NCBI GenBank assembly: GCA_015179025.1 | Contig: WHUX01000004.1 | Location: forward strand, 496,001 to 560,000 | Direction: 5' to 3' | Origin: Terfezia claveryi | Taxonomy: Eukaryota; Ascomycota; Pezizomycetes; Pezizales; Pezizaceae | Length of the DNA stretch: 64,000 nt | Part shown: piece after piece, positions 1-10,017 of the stretch | Layout: every line of letters begins with the position of its first letter | Position numbering within the stretch: position 1 is the first letter of the stretch | Position numbers and translations under genes: made by a program | Notes under the pieces: generated by a model | What the model saw: only the letters and a program-made list of their open reading frames with translations | What the model was told of the DNA's origin: nothing | Database searches by the model: none

Positions 1-67
1 CTGGACAGATGGAGGATGCGGCACAAGGCAGGGTGAGTTCGAAGTAACACTGGGAAAGGGAGGTCGT

Positions 68-82
68 TAGTCTGGTTGGCAC
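68..82 (+). mobile_element. 15-bp TAGTCT micro-insertion, 9-bp TSD GGAGGTCGT
   Basis: The insert reads TAGTCTGGTTGGCAC. It is flanked on both sides by GGAGGTCGT (59-67 and 83-91), and the match is exactly nine bases because the next base on either side differs. The same 15-mer occurs at 12034 and 37888 with different 9-bp duplications. The duplication is what a transposase leaves when it inserts a segment. I infer a minimal derivative of a Mutator-like family. Confidence 0.85.
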
Positions 83-484
83 GGAGGTCGTGGCTGCTTT
101 GTGTGTCTTTATTAGTGAAAGTAACTATATCCAGAATATCAAAGCAATGTCACACTTCAGCCGCTTCAAACCACAACTGTACTCGAGCAACACTACCGTA
201 AAGTGGCAGCCTCTAAAAGCATGAAATCTCCTCGATTTAGTGCCAACTTCTAAAAACTTATATTCAGTTATGGAGTCTGGTTACTCAGTATTTTAATTGG
301 TGTGGTAAAGTCAGGCAGCGGCTGGCTTCGGACCTGGGCTTATAAATGTTCTATGTACCCCTGGACATACAGTACGTATCTTGGTCATATAAAATTAGCC
401 TACAGTAATAGTATGTGTAGGAGAGATGTGGTATCTCCGGCCTAGTGATTGGTGTAGTGAGGCACCACATATCAAGCCAAATAG

Positions 485-516
485 TAGTCTGGTTGCACGA
501 CCACCGACTGTGGAGG
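485..516 (+). mobile_element. 32-bp TAGTCT micro-insertion, 9-bp TSD GCCAAATAG
   Basis: The insert starts TAGTCTGGTTGCACGAC and lies between two copies of GCCAAATAG (476-484 and 517-525). The next base (T) also matches, so the duplication could be read as ten bases. No inverted repeat links its two ends, so only the TAGTCTGG end is recognisable as a family terminus. Confidence 0.8.
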
Positions 517-1172
517 GCCAAATAGTGGAATCGCCGCTGCAGTCTGCAATCCCCAGTTAGTATTGATCTAGCAGAATTCAAAGGTATGTATGATTGCACA
601 TTAACCCTGAAGGAAGAATACCGGTTTGTAAAATACCTTGCAGACCATGTAAACTTCCATAATTTCGTTGATTACTTATTTTGTTCCTCAGCAAGAAAAA
701 ACTGCTAGTGGCAGATCAGCGTATCTAGGATACCGGTAGTCTGTATAGTTTACAATTTTGCCTGGCAGATTCACTTTTGACGAAAACGCCCAAACCGGTA
801 AGATTCGAGTCTAATAATCTCCGTCGCCGCAGAGAAGTTCAGGGTAAGTCTGCTGCTCATTTCCCTATTTCGTAAACCTCACCATCGGCTTGACGTCGTC
901 CTGGATGGATAAATGGAGCATTACGCACATTGGATGGATGACACTGGTTCGGGCGGTGATGCTCCTGGTCAAAGGCGTATACGTACAGAACATCTTTTGA
1001 AAAGGACATACTGCCGCCTATCCCGAAGGTCCGCTTGCTTGGTGATCTGGACTATGTAGAAGGGATGGATAAAAGATAGTTCTGGTTGCAGCAACCCCCT
1101 CGCAGAGGGATAATGAATTTAACGCCCAATTTGAGCTTCTGGTAGCTTCGCTATACTGATCTGACGTATGTG

Positions 1173-1195
1173 TGCTAGGTTTGCCCAACACCTGG
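1173..1195 (+). repeat. Dispersed 23-bp repeat, copy 1
   Basis: The sequence beginning TGCTAGGTTTGCCCAACACC and ending CTGG is identical to 48140-48162. A 23-base exact match between two intergenic sites 47 kb apart is not expected by chance. No direct repeat flanks either copy. I infer a fragment of a dispersed element. Confidence 0.6.
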
Positions 1196-1690
1196 TATAC
1201 AACATCTGGTTGATATTACAAAGTTGGTTGTTTTCTGGGTCACTGAAACGAGAATAATAACCATCAAGGATAATCAAGAGTTGTTTATTCTTGTTAGAAA
1301 CCCCAAAATTACCCACCTATTACGGACTTACAAAAAAAGGTACCTGCGCATATAAAAATAAACCCAAAGCATCTCTTGCTATCATGATTCCCATTCATTC
1401 GTGTCCCATTAGCTAAAATCATAAATACTTAGAGTAAAGCCAGACTCAGCCTACTCTACTTACCCTACTTCCTCCCAATATAATAACAACTAAACAAGAA
1501 AAGAAAAACAAAAACTGATATATCCCCCCGATCCCTCGAGCCACCACGCAAATTTTACCATCTCCCGTACCCAGAGCACATACATACCAAAACATTAAAC
1601 GATCAAACTGTTCAACGACTCGCTTCCTCTTTCCTCCAAATTACCACTCTCACAATCATCCATTCTTCAACCTTCCCCATTTTCCACTAC

Positions 1691-4314
1691 TCAAACCTCC
1701 TCCTCCACCGTCGGCACGCCCCTATACTCCCCCCTTCTTCCCATCTCCATATCCCCCAACCTCGGCACCTCAAACATACTAAAATAGTCCACCCTCTTCC
1801 CTCCCAATACTGCCATACCCTTCTCCCTTCCTCCATTCTCACTACTCCAGAAATCCGTACAATTCCTCCAACACCCTCTACTCCATGGGTTCCTATTCTC
1901 TCTTCTCCTTCCGCGCGCAGCCCCACCAACCTCAACCCCATCCTTCGCCGTATGCACAAACGTATCCACTCCCAACAACTTCGTCGTTCTCGTCCAACAC
2001 TTTCCATCTGACGCAGAGTGTTTATGCCCATGACCACGACCATGTGAGTGACCATGTACATTCCCCTGGATCGTACTACTTGCCCCTGTTGCACCCTCCA
2101 TTCCCCCCCCACCAGCGGCAATGGCATTCGACACAATCCCCGCAACCTCTCCAACGCTGTGATGACGATGCATTGCCGCCCCACGCATATTCTCATATGT
2201 GGTCTGCCCCCTGGATATCTGTATACACTGCACGCTAACCAACATCGTCACCCAGATACACTGAAACGCAACCCACACCGTCAAGAGCGCCGTCATTGGA
2301 TCCTGCAGCAATGGGGTACACAGCTCTTTCGCCAAAAAGAAACACATCTCACTCGGGTCACCTGGGTTTGGATTTACCGGGGTAGGCAAGGGCCTTGAGG
2401 GAGGTGGCAGCCGTCTAAAATGCCAACCGAATATCAACGTCAACACCGTAATCATCCCGGCTTCAATTGCGAGAACAAAGAAGAAAAAGTGTCGATGGTT
2501 ATTAACCCCCACACAGTTAAATATCCATGGACAGTGATGGTCATGTCTAGCTACGCAGCGGCCACATCTCCGGCAGTGTTTACTCCGCACAGGACGGCGC
2601 ACCATGCATGTTGTGCAGAAGTTTGCCTCGTCGAAGCGCCATGATGAGAGAAGGGAGTCGATGGTGTGTTTTTGGTCTTGGAGGGATGAGAGCTTGGGGA
2701 TGTACCCTGGGTCACGGAGCATAGCGGATGTGTAGAAGTAGAGAGTTGATATGACACAGATGAGAAAGATGATGTTGGGTATTGGGGCTGTGGAGAAGGT
2801 GGTTGGGGCGATGGAGAAGACCCAGCGTTGGACGAGCCAGAAAAAGGTACCTCCGAACATGCCAGCGAGGTACGGCTGTGTAGAAGAGGGACGTGAAGAT
2901 TAGTATCAATAATCCCTTGGAGACATGCTTAACTCCAGTTTATGCATGAAGAGGATACATACTGTTTTATACAACTCCTTCATATCCGGAGGGCACCACT
3001 CCAACGCCTTTGTAGCCATCCAATGCAGTCCTGCAACTACCACTGTCACTATCGGCACCGCGAGCAACACCTCCCATCGACTCAAAATAATTAAAACCGC
3101 TCCAATCACCACTGCGGGCCAGACAAAAAAGAACCTAAGCAAGACCACCCTCTTCTCCCTTAGTCCAGTGAACCACTCTGAGAATGGTAGCACCGCTCCT
3201 CCCATCCGGGGAGTCCCATCCTCCAAAAATCCACAAGCCTCCAACGCATCCCTCCAGACATCAGTATTTTTTGTCTCCTCTGCGGTTATCGCAGGAGTCT
3301 TCCCTTCTGCGCTTCTTGCAAACCGATCCGCGCCGTACTCGAGGAGCTTTTGCACGCAATCGAAGCTCCCCCTGACCAGTGCCCAATGGAGAGCAGTGAA
3401 ACCCGAGTCATCAACTGCATTAATATCTGCGCCCCATTTGAGAAAGAGGTCCACGACAATGGGGTATCCCTTGTAAGCAGCCCACATGAGTGAAGTATGG
3501 CCTTGGGTATCGCGGGAATCGACAGCGACTCCAGAATGTAGGAGAATTATGAGTTGGAATAGATTCCCGTCGAAGGTGGTCAGGTGGAGGGTATTATATC
3601 CTTGAGCATCGAGGGTTGCTGGGTCGGCTCCATGCTGTAAAAGTAGCTGAACGATGTAGTAGAAGGATTTCTGCGCAGCCCACATTATTGGTGTAGAGCG
3701 ATGTTCTCCTCCAACGGCATTGACGTCCGCACCGTGTTGAATGAGCATCTTGCAAATTGCATAGCGATTGTGTGTTGCGGCCCACTATATGCTCGTGAAT
3801 TCAAGTCATCAGTACTTTCACTTCATCTCAACCCCTCTGCCCTCTGCTCTCTGCCCCGCCATCCCCCACAGCCCGGCCCAATACACAGACCACCACTCGC
3901 GGGAACGTCAAAACCTGGATCTGAGACACCTACGTGCAACGGTGTCGCCCCATCCGCATCCTTCCAATCCGGGCCCGCTTTGCCACTTTCCAACAACTCC
4001 TTCACTAGCCTCTCGTCTCCCAGAATACAAAGCTTGATGATATCCTCCTCCAGCGGAGGCTGCGATTGCCCTACACCGCTTCCTTCCTGTCCACCTTCCG
4101 CACTCCGCCGCTGCGCCTGCGCATGCTCTTCCGAAGCGGCAATCATCTCGCGCATCTCGACCCCATGGTCTGCCTCCGCCGTGATAGTTATAGGTAACAC
4201 TGCACGACTTTTTGCCGTGCCAAACGCGGAGCTGCCTTTGCTGATGCTGCCGAAGCCAGGGCCAGTGATGCTCGAGCTGCTGTTTGTGTGTTTGTGCGAG
4301 CTGCTTGTGGCCAT
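1691..4314 (-). CDS. AKR1: Akr1-type ankyrin-repeat DHHC protein S-acyltransferase
   Basis: This gene encodes an integral Golgi or endosomal membrane enzyme that attaches palmitate to cysteines of client proteins. In yeast, Akr1 acts on casein kinases Yck1/2. Exons read by eye are 4314-3934, 3784-2963 and 2875-1691, all phase 0, giving about 795 residues. The N-terminal third is low-complexity. Ankyrin repeats follow (DGATPLH, then several HGADVNAV / TALHWAL units across exon 2), then hydrophobic membrane segments, then the cysteine-rich domain [20 protein letters not shown] with the catalytic motif DHHCPW near residues 513-516. Yeast Akr1 carries DHYC, whereas this protein has the canonical DHHC. 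The C-terminal tail is long, glycine- and arginine-rich and not conserved. The ATG at 4314 is the first in the ankyrin frame; a T17/G9 homopolymer lies about 220 bp upstream. Size and domain order match fungal Akr1/HIP14 proteins. Confidence 0.93.
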
Positions 4315-5596
4315 GGCAGCGGGTTGTTGCGTAGGCCGCCTGCTCGGGGATATCTAGGTTCGAGTACGTTCTGCTCCCAGGACTAGGCGGTAATTGTGCG
4401 ATTCTCTTCTCCAGCTTTGGCTCCTCAAGTATACAGGTATCTCCGCTCAACCAGTCTAATCTCTGCTGGAGCTTCTATCTTCCAGTTTGAATTCAGGTGG
4501 AGCCGACTATATACCCATGGGCTGTGACCAGCGGCTTTTTTTTTTTTTTTTGGGGGGGGGTGGGGTTGGTTGAGCAGGGCGGTACAGGAACAGCCGGAGG
4601 TTCGCGTCGCTCTCTCGTGCCCGCTCTGCCCTACTGGAGAGCAGCTGCTTATATTCCGAATTAGTCGTAGAGATAGATGTAGTGTACGGGTGATTGATTG
4701 ACCTTCAGTTGTCCCATGGGGCCTACGGTACAGTAAGTAGGTACCTACATACATAACGAACCTGCACAGCCTCGCAACCAACCAATCTTGTCTAATTCAC
4801 GTTAAAAGCCACCGGAGGGTTTTACGTCTGGATATCAAGCATCAATCACGAGCTAAATATCACCGTGTTCCGTTTGCTCAATTGCGGGCCCTCGAAAAAA
4901 AAGGATACGTACTGTACATACAGCTTGCGCTTTCAGAATATAACAAACTTGAACGGCTAATGGCTGCCACACAGAGAGATCACCGCCCCGGGCGGAGTCC
5001 ATCCCCAATGCTCACATGGCCCACTCGCCAACTTCTACCACGTCCACCTGTTATATTTACACAACGATCATGTAGAAATATTCGTTTTCCCCCATTCTTT
5101 CCATTTAGTAGGGTTGATTATTTATTAATATAGTGTTCCAAGGTGGCTGGCGCGTCCTGCTGCAACCTGGATCGTACGTACTGTATTGTACTTGGTGTCC
5201 TGCGAGTGCGAACTCGAGTTTAGGTCTCACACCCAGACAGTCTCTGTCCGCCTATCCTCAAGGCTGACAATAGCACAGTCCAGCGATAAATGCAATCCAA
5301 CCGTGCCTATAGCAATAGCATCCTCTATAACTACATAATGGTGTTCACCAATCTCAAACAAGGGGGTGTTACCCTCAGAAAGCTCCTAGTACATATCTTC
5401 CTCATTTGCATATGCATGGAACCTAATGCCTCCACCATATAATATAAGGCAGCTGCGGATTCGAGTATATGGACTGGGTTTGAGGCGTCATATTGCAGGA
5501 ATGGGGGATAATACCATTGGATTACGGATTTGGATGAAGGTCAGATGCACATGATGTACATATTAGTCAGGAACCCGGGACATGTAGTATAGAAGT
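4315..5596. other. Intergenic, AKR1 upstream region
   Basis: This tract contains the presumed promoter and 5' leader of the AKR1-like gene, with a T17/G9 homopolymer near 4538-4562 and short TAGGTACC/GTACCTAC words near 4735. No coding or structured element is apparent. Confidence 0.5.
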
Positions 5597-5605
5597 ATAG
5601 GTGCG

Positions 5606-5700
5606 TAGTCTCATGCCAAGCCTCTACGAGCAAAGTTAGCTTCGCATTTTCTCAGCAAATGCGAAGCTAACTTTGCTCGTAGAGGCTTGGCATGAGACTA
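5606..5700. mobile_element. 95-bp perfect hairpin element, 9-bp TSD ATAGGTGCG
   Basis: Arms 5606-5649 and 5657-5700 are perfect 44-base inverted repeats around a 7-base loop (5650-5656). The outermost bases of both arms read TAGTCTCATGCC inward. ATAGGTGCG occurs immediately outside both ends (5597-5605 and 5701-5709), and up to three more bases are ambiguous. This has all the marks of a miniature inverted-repeat transposable element with a 9-bp target duplication, the size typical of Mutator-like elements. Perfect arms imply recent insertion or conversion. A related 50-bp segment sits at 56164-56213. Confidence 0.9.
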
Positions 5701-5709
5701 ATAGGTGCG

Positions 5710-6605
5710 TAGGAATGCATGATCTTAGATATTATGATACATACACAGTTACGGTATATATAGACATATATATGGTTGCAGTTTGGGACCCAGGAAGAAA
5801 GTTCCATTCCGGGCAGCCAACAGGGTGGATAACCCCGGCTCGGTCAATTGCAACGATTTCCTTGGATTATTCATTCCAAACACTTATATATATTCAGGAT
5901 TTACTTGTCTACATCAGTCGAACCTGTTGTCCGTCCTCGAGGTTGAATGTTATATTAACGGGAACAAGCAGACTGTCGTTCAAGCTTAAGGTACTGTACT
6001 TTCTCACATTATAATTTGAAAAAAAATATGAAGAAGGCCGATCACGCAGGAGGCCATCTAGCATTAATGGATAGAGTATCGCGTATTCTGTGGACTGTGC
6101 CATCATGTCACTCGAAACTTGGCAGTGGGCAATCTGTCATGGTTTGCAGTTCTCTTTTCATTGGGTGGCAATGCCACTCTTATCTACCATCACCGTTGCC
6201 CTTCGTACTGAACTTTAGTCTTGCTCAATTTGATATGTTTCATGTTATGTATGGTTCTACGGTACATGTAACGAGATATTGCCGCTCGCTACGTTCGAGT
6301 AAGACTGGGCAGGGCGAATATAGTTACACATGAATCTCATGGTCTCTCGGGTAGATTACATCCTAACTCTGGTGCCGCTTTTAAAGCCACCTCCACTCAG
6401 ATGCAAATACCCACCTGCCCGCCAGGCTCCACTGGAAGGCTGCGCGGGCTCCATCTTTGGGAAGCTTGATGTGCAAACCTGCCATGCATATATTCAAACT
6501 CGCTGTGCCACATTCTCGCCTGCATATTTGTAAAAAAAATCCTGCCATGCACAATCACACCATATTCAATGTTGACATCCCTCCGACTCTATGCCCGCCT
6601 TCTAC
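5710..6605. other. Intergenic, no gene recognised
   Basis: Six-frame reading gives only short, unrelated open frames here. A short repeat of the phrase CCTGCCATGCA occurs near 6477 and 6541. Nothing else could be supported. Confidence 0.5.
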
Positions 6606-6989
6606 CTAATAGTCCTCAATACTTAGGCAATTAACAATACCTATAAAGATCACAAGCCCTATCCATATCTTCAGGTCCCCTAATAGTAACTGGCTTCTAT
6701 CCTTACTTACTAGGCCCAGCAGCTGTGGTATGTCTGGAGATATAATACTACATTGGCCTCCCAGATTTTCAAGTTGAAAAAAGTAGCTAAAGTACTCAAT
6801 TGGGAAACTTGGCTGTTGTAGAAGTAATGATTCCGTATTATAATGGTGATGCTTTAATGGCGTGTATACTTCCAGTATCAAGTTAGAGTCCAAATCAGCT
6901 AAGGCCTTGTGTTTTGGAGGCATGGTTGTAATTGACGTGGTTGTTTGTGGACGCTGTTGTATTACCGTGACCATAACAATATCATGCAT
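6606..6989 (-). pseudogene. piggyBac-type transposase N-terminal relic (DDE_Tnp_1_7-like)
   Basis: The minus-strand frame contains FPIEYFSYFFQLENLGG and, about 45 residues later, KIWIGLVIFIGIVNCLSIEDY. This pattern (a Y/F-x-x-F-F segment, then a helix ending G-x-x-x-L-x-S-I-E-D-Y-W) is characteristic of the N-terminal region of piggyBac/PGBD transposases. The frame stops at TAG exactly where the conserved tryptophan of the EDYW motif would be. The catalytic aspartates further downstream are not present. I infer a truncated, inactive fragment; terminal TTAA sites could not be assigned. Confidence 0.5.
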
Positions 6990-7683
6990 TCATATTATTG
7001 GCAACGTAGTTGCCAATTTTAGATTGAAACGAAGTGTACTTTATTTCGTTTGGTACAGGTAGTCTTGGAATGAGAGGTGTGCATAGCAACACTAACAGCG
7101 AATAGACAGATGAATGGCCAATAAAGGAACACTTCATGTTGTGTAGGCGATATATGAGTATATGAATATATGAGACGTTCTTCAACCAGCTCACCCTCTC
7201 TAGAGACGCAATTATGAAGAGCTCTATATACATGAAGGGATAATGCTAATTGCTGGTAAGCAGGTATGTGCTGGAGTTACTGTACACGTCGTGATATATG
7301 TATGTGTATGACAACATCATGTGACTCACGTGCTTCTCAACATGTAGATTCCGATTGCTTGGCGCTACCAATCGCGTGACCCTATTCACGTGACCTATTT
7401 GTTCCTGCTTCTTGATACCGGTAGTCTGGTTCTTGCTTGATTACTTTACAACTCTTCTCGCTAGCAATCAAATCTTCACCCCTACCATATCCGACATCTA
7501 ATCATGGATCCAATTTGCTGCGCCCGTTGGTAATGTAAATACGACCCAGACATTAACTCAGAATGGCTCACACATGAAGACATGCAAACCATGTAGGAGC
7601 AAGAGAATTGTGAAGATGACAGTAAGGACTCCATACAAAATATAAGTATATTTTGGATTAACTAACATCTTTGTAGCGGAAGA
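6990..7683. other. Intergenic, no gene recognised
   Basis: This stretch carries CACGTGAC/TCACGTGA words near 7320-7395 and the shared word GATACCGGTAGTCTG at 7414-7428, but no supportable coding region. Confidence 0.4.
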
Positions 7684-8152
7684 GAGAGGAGAGCTTGAGA
7701 GCTAGGGATGATACTTCCCATGTATCAGTGAGACAAACAGAAAGGAATATACGAAGATCAAGATCAGTAACGCCTTCCCGTGCCAGTGGTCAGCAAACTT
7801 CCCGCGGCCGGCAACATCCTACCCACCATTACCTCCCTCTTCTCCATGCTTACCAGCAACGGGAATTTGCTTTGTATACGAGAACCTTGGAGGATTTCGC
7901 CAAATCAATGGACGACATGTCATTAACTTCCCACAGGATCCAACTGAAGTCTTCCATATTACCCGTCATCTACCACATGAACTGCCACTCATAGTTCTTA
8001 GGTTAGAGCGTACTCTTTTCCATAGATATGCAATTAGCCGGAATCACTTTGCTCATGATATATCACGAGTTGTGGCTGGAAACGCTGTTGCAGGGGGGTT
8101 TGCGGGGATGTGCACTAGACGGTGGCTGCTCACTAATGGCTTGCAGGGGTAA
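7684..8152 (+). pseudogene. Decayed ORF relic, possibly Helitron-associated
   Basis: Two overlapping plus-strand frames look coding. The first, from about 7684, is an Arg/Ser-rich segment leading to HYLPLLHAYQQREFALYTR. The second ends at TAA 8150-8152 and contains FRQINGRHVINFPQDPTEVF, HITRHLPHELPLIVLRLER and RYAISRNHFAHDISRVV. The I-N-F-P-Q-D plus L-P and R-x-x-I/V-x-R arrangement resembles the domain (DUF6570 type) that precedes helicase domains in fungal Helitron proteins, but this is recognition by pattern only. The frame switch near 7890 implies a frameshift, so the unit is probably dead. Confidence 0.3.
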
Positions 8153-8497
8153 TTGTGTTCCATGTGATAAAGTCTGCCTTAACCTTCCCAACATAGACCG
8201 CCAAGTCTCCATGCTTAATTTGAGCATCTGCTGTCTTTTCATCTTAACTTCACTCGCAGCATCTAGTTGTAACACCACACCATCAACTGCAACCAGACTG
8301 CACTTGCATGTTCCTTCAATAACCATTATTACGAGGTATCGACCAGTTGCGATAAAGTACACTTCTTGGTAAGCGATCTAGGTACCGAATCTCATACCAT
8401 CGTGAGTTAACATATATTTGCATCCCTCAGTAGATTCTGATACCCCGCAATGACTATTGTCAGCAAATAGAGACTGCTGCTCCCGAACCCTCTCGAT

Positions 8498-8639
8498 CAG
8501 GGTCCCAACTTATTACGGCTCGGCTTTTCCAAGGCCCAATTTCGTGCCTCACCCCTTCCTCGGACCCTCAGGGTCCCAACTTATTACGGCTCGGCTTTTC
8601 CAAGGCCCAATCTCGTGCCTCACCCCTTCCTCGGACCCA
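8498..8639 (+). repeat. Tandem duplication, 71 bp x 2
   Basis: Two adjacent 71-base units, each beginning CAGGGTCCCAACTTATTACG, occupy 8498-8568 and 8569-8639 with essentially one substitution (TTTCGTG versus TCTCGTG) before they diverge. It is a simple local duplication in intergenic DNA. Confidence 0.85.
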
Positions 8640-9944
8640 TAAACACCCTCCAATTAAGGTCATGACAACCATCAGCTATGGTGAAACACTTGTTTGGAAT
8701 GCAGTGGATTTCGATCTCCAAAACAGCCAGTATCCTCGGACAAATCATAGAATTGTCCACAACCTAATAATGACAGCTTTCATTGCAGGGGAATTTTCCC
8801 CTAGCCGAACAAGAATATCTCAGAATACGCCCAACGATCGCTAGAATACTTTCCAACCAATCATCAATTTCAGCCACAGCTTGGGGATATACGCTCTTGA
8901 TACGAAAGCTAGTCCGAGACTCACCAGCCTGGCCATCACGAATGGATTTGATGACAGGGCCAGTGACTAACATGAATATTTTGCTTCCAACCATATATAT
9001 TGTCTGCCCCAATGGTGGATGGGTAAGGGACATTACAACAGGAGAGCAACTAGCCGTTAAAGCGGGGCACGTTGTGATGGGCCACAGAGTGGGAACATTA
9101 TCTAGTTTACCACACATCGAAACTGGTCAATTAATTGTGTGTCCAACCAGCCGATCTTGACTATGGGGATCATGTCAACACAGCTAAAATGGATATGCAG
9201 ATTGCATACGAAAATTTCCCGTGCTTCTGGATTCATGCACCCAAATCTTGAGTTGAAGTATCAAAAGACACAGAGTATTCTTCACAAACTTGAATCTCTG
9301 AATCACAAGCGGGATTTAGGGAGGGTAAGCTTTGCTTCCTTTGGCGTTATGGAGCTTGAATATGGGGACCACATTGCCATACAAGGTTATCGACAATATC
9401 GATGGAAAGACTATGCACTCATAACAGCATATCCTGGTAGGCATGAAAGCATAATGTTATACAATGATATACATGCTAACATAGAGGTATAATTGAACGA
9501 ACAGGAGAGTGTTCTTTCGGGCATGTTAATAGTACCGACCTTACTTCAATATCGGGAACAATCAAGCCGAGAAGCGGTTTGCCAATTCGAAAATGTTATA
9601 CAAGGTCAACTGGTCCAACAACAGGTGCTATCAATGAAATTTATCTTGATACCAATATATCTTGCACCCTAGCAGATCACTCGATGAATGTTACAACATC
9701 TGAGTGGATTGCTATTGGCGACGGACGGCCCGAAGTTCCAATGTCTGCATCTGGCGATTCAGGTGGTCTAGTTACTGACCAAAGGAACTTTGTCGTGGGA
9801 ATGATTATCGGGGGTGTGCTGAAACAGGAGGTAAGAATCAACGGGGATGTGAGATTGGTGGATAATATCACTATCACTACATCTGCCGATGAATTTATCA
9901 CCTGGATCAAGAAGGATGTCGGAAGAGATGTTGTGTTTGAGTGA
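8640..9944 (+). pseudogene. Trypsin-like (GDSGG) protease-domain gene relic
   Basis: Three successive frames are open: about 8770-9160, 9139-9492, and about 9494-9944 (ending at TGA). The third contains IRKCYTRSTGPTTGAINEIY, SEWIAIGDGR and SASGDSGGLV, followed by VVGMIIGG and a terminal helix FITWIKKDVG. GDSGG is the catalytic-serine motif of chymotrypsin-fold peptidases, and R-x-T-G-x-T-x-G-x-I is a typical preceding segment in fungal trypsin-like domains. A possible intron acceptor precedes 8787. The change of frame between 9492 and 9500 (tail IHANIEV, stop, then RTGECSFGHV in the other frame) suggests a frameshift rather than an intron. A homologous relic lies near 29.7-30.0 kb. Function is unknown; probably a dispersed repetitive family. 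Confidence 0.5.
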
Positions 9945-10017
9945 TGGACGTGTGAGGACAATGTATTATACATTAGCAAAAAAAAAAAAATTGCATCCGG
10001 ACGCAGCACATCTTCCT

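Larger units (their letters stand above)
1..1690. other. Intergenic tract with two micro-insertions and a dispersed 23-bp word
   Basis: I see no credible gene here. The tract holds two TAGTCT-type micro-insertions at 68-82 and 485-516, listed separately. It also holds a 23-bp word at 1173-1195 that recurs exactly at 48140-48162, and the word GATACCGGTAGTCTG at 729-743 that recurs at 7414-7428. The last 200 bases are rich in C and A and probably include the 3' untranslated region of the minus-strand acyltransferase gene that ends at 1691. Confidence 0.6.

Noticed and set aside
1885..2398. Plus-strand frames overlapping AKR1 exon 3
   Set aside because: Antisense shadows of a well-supported coding exon.
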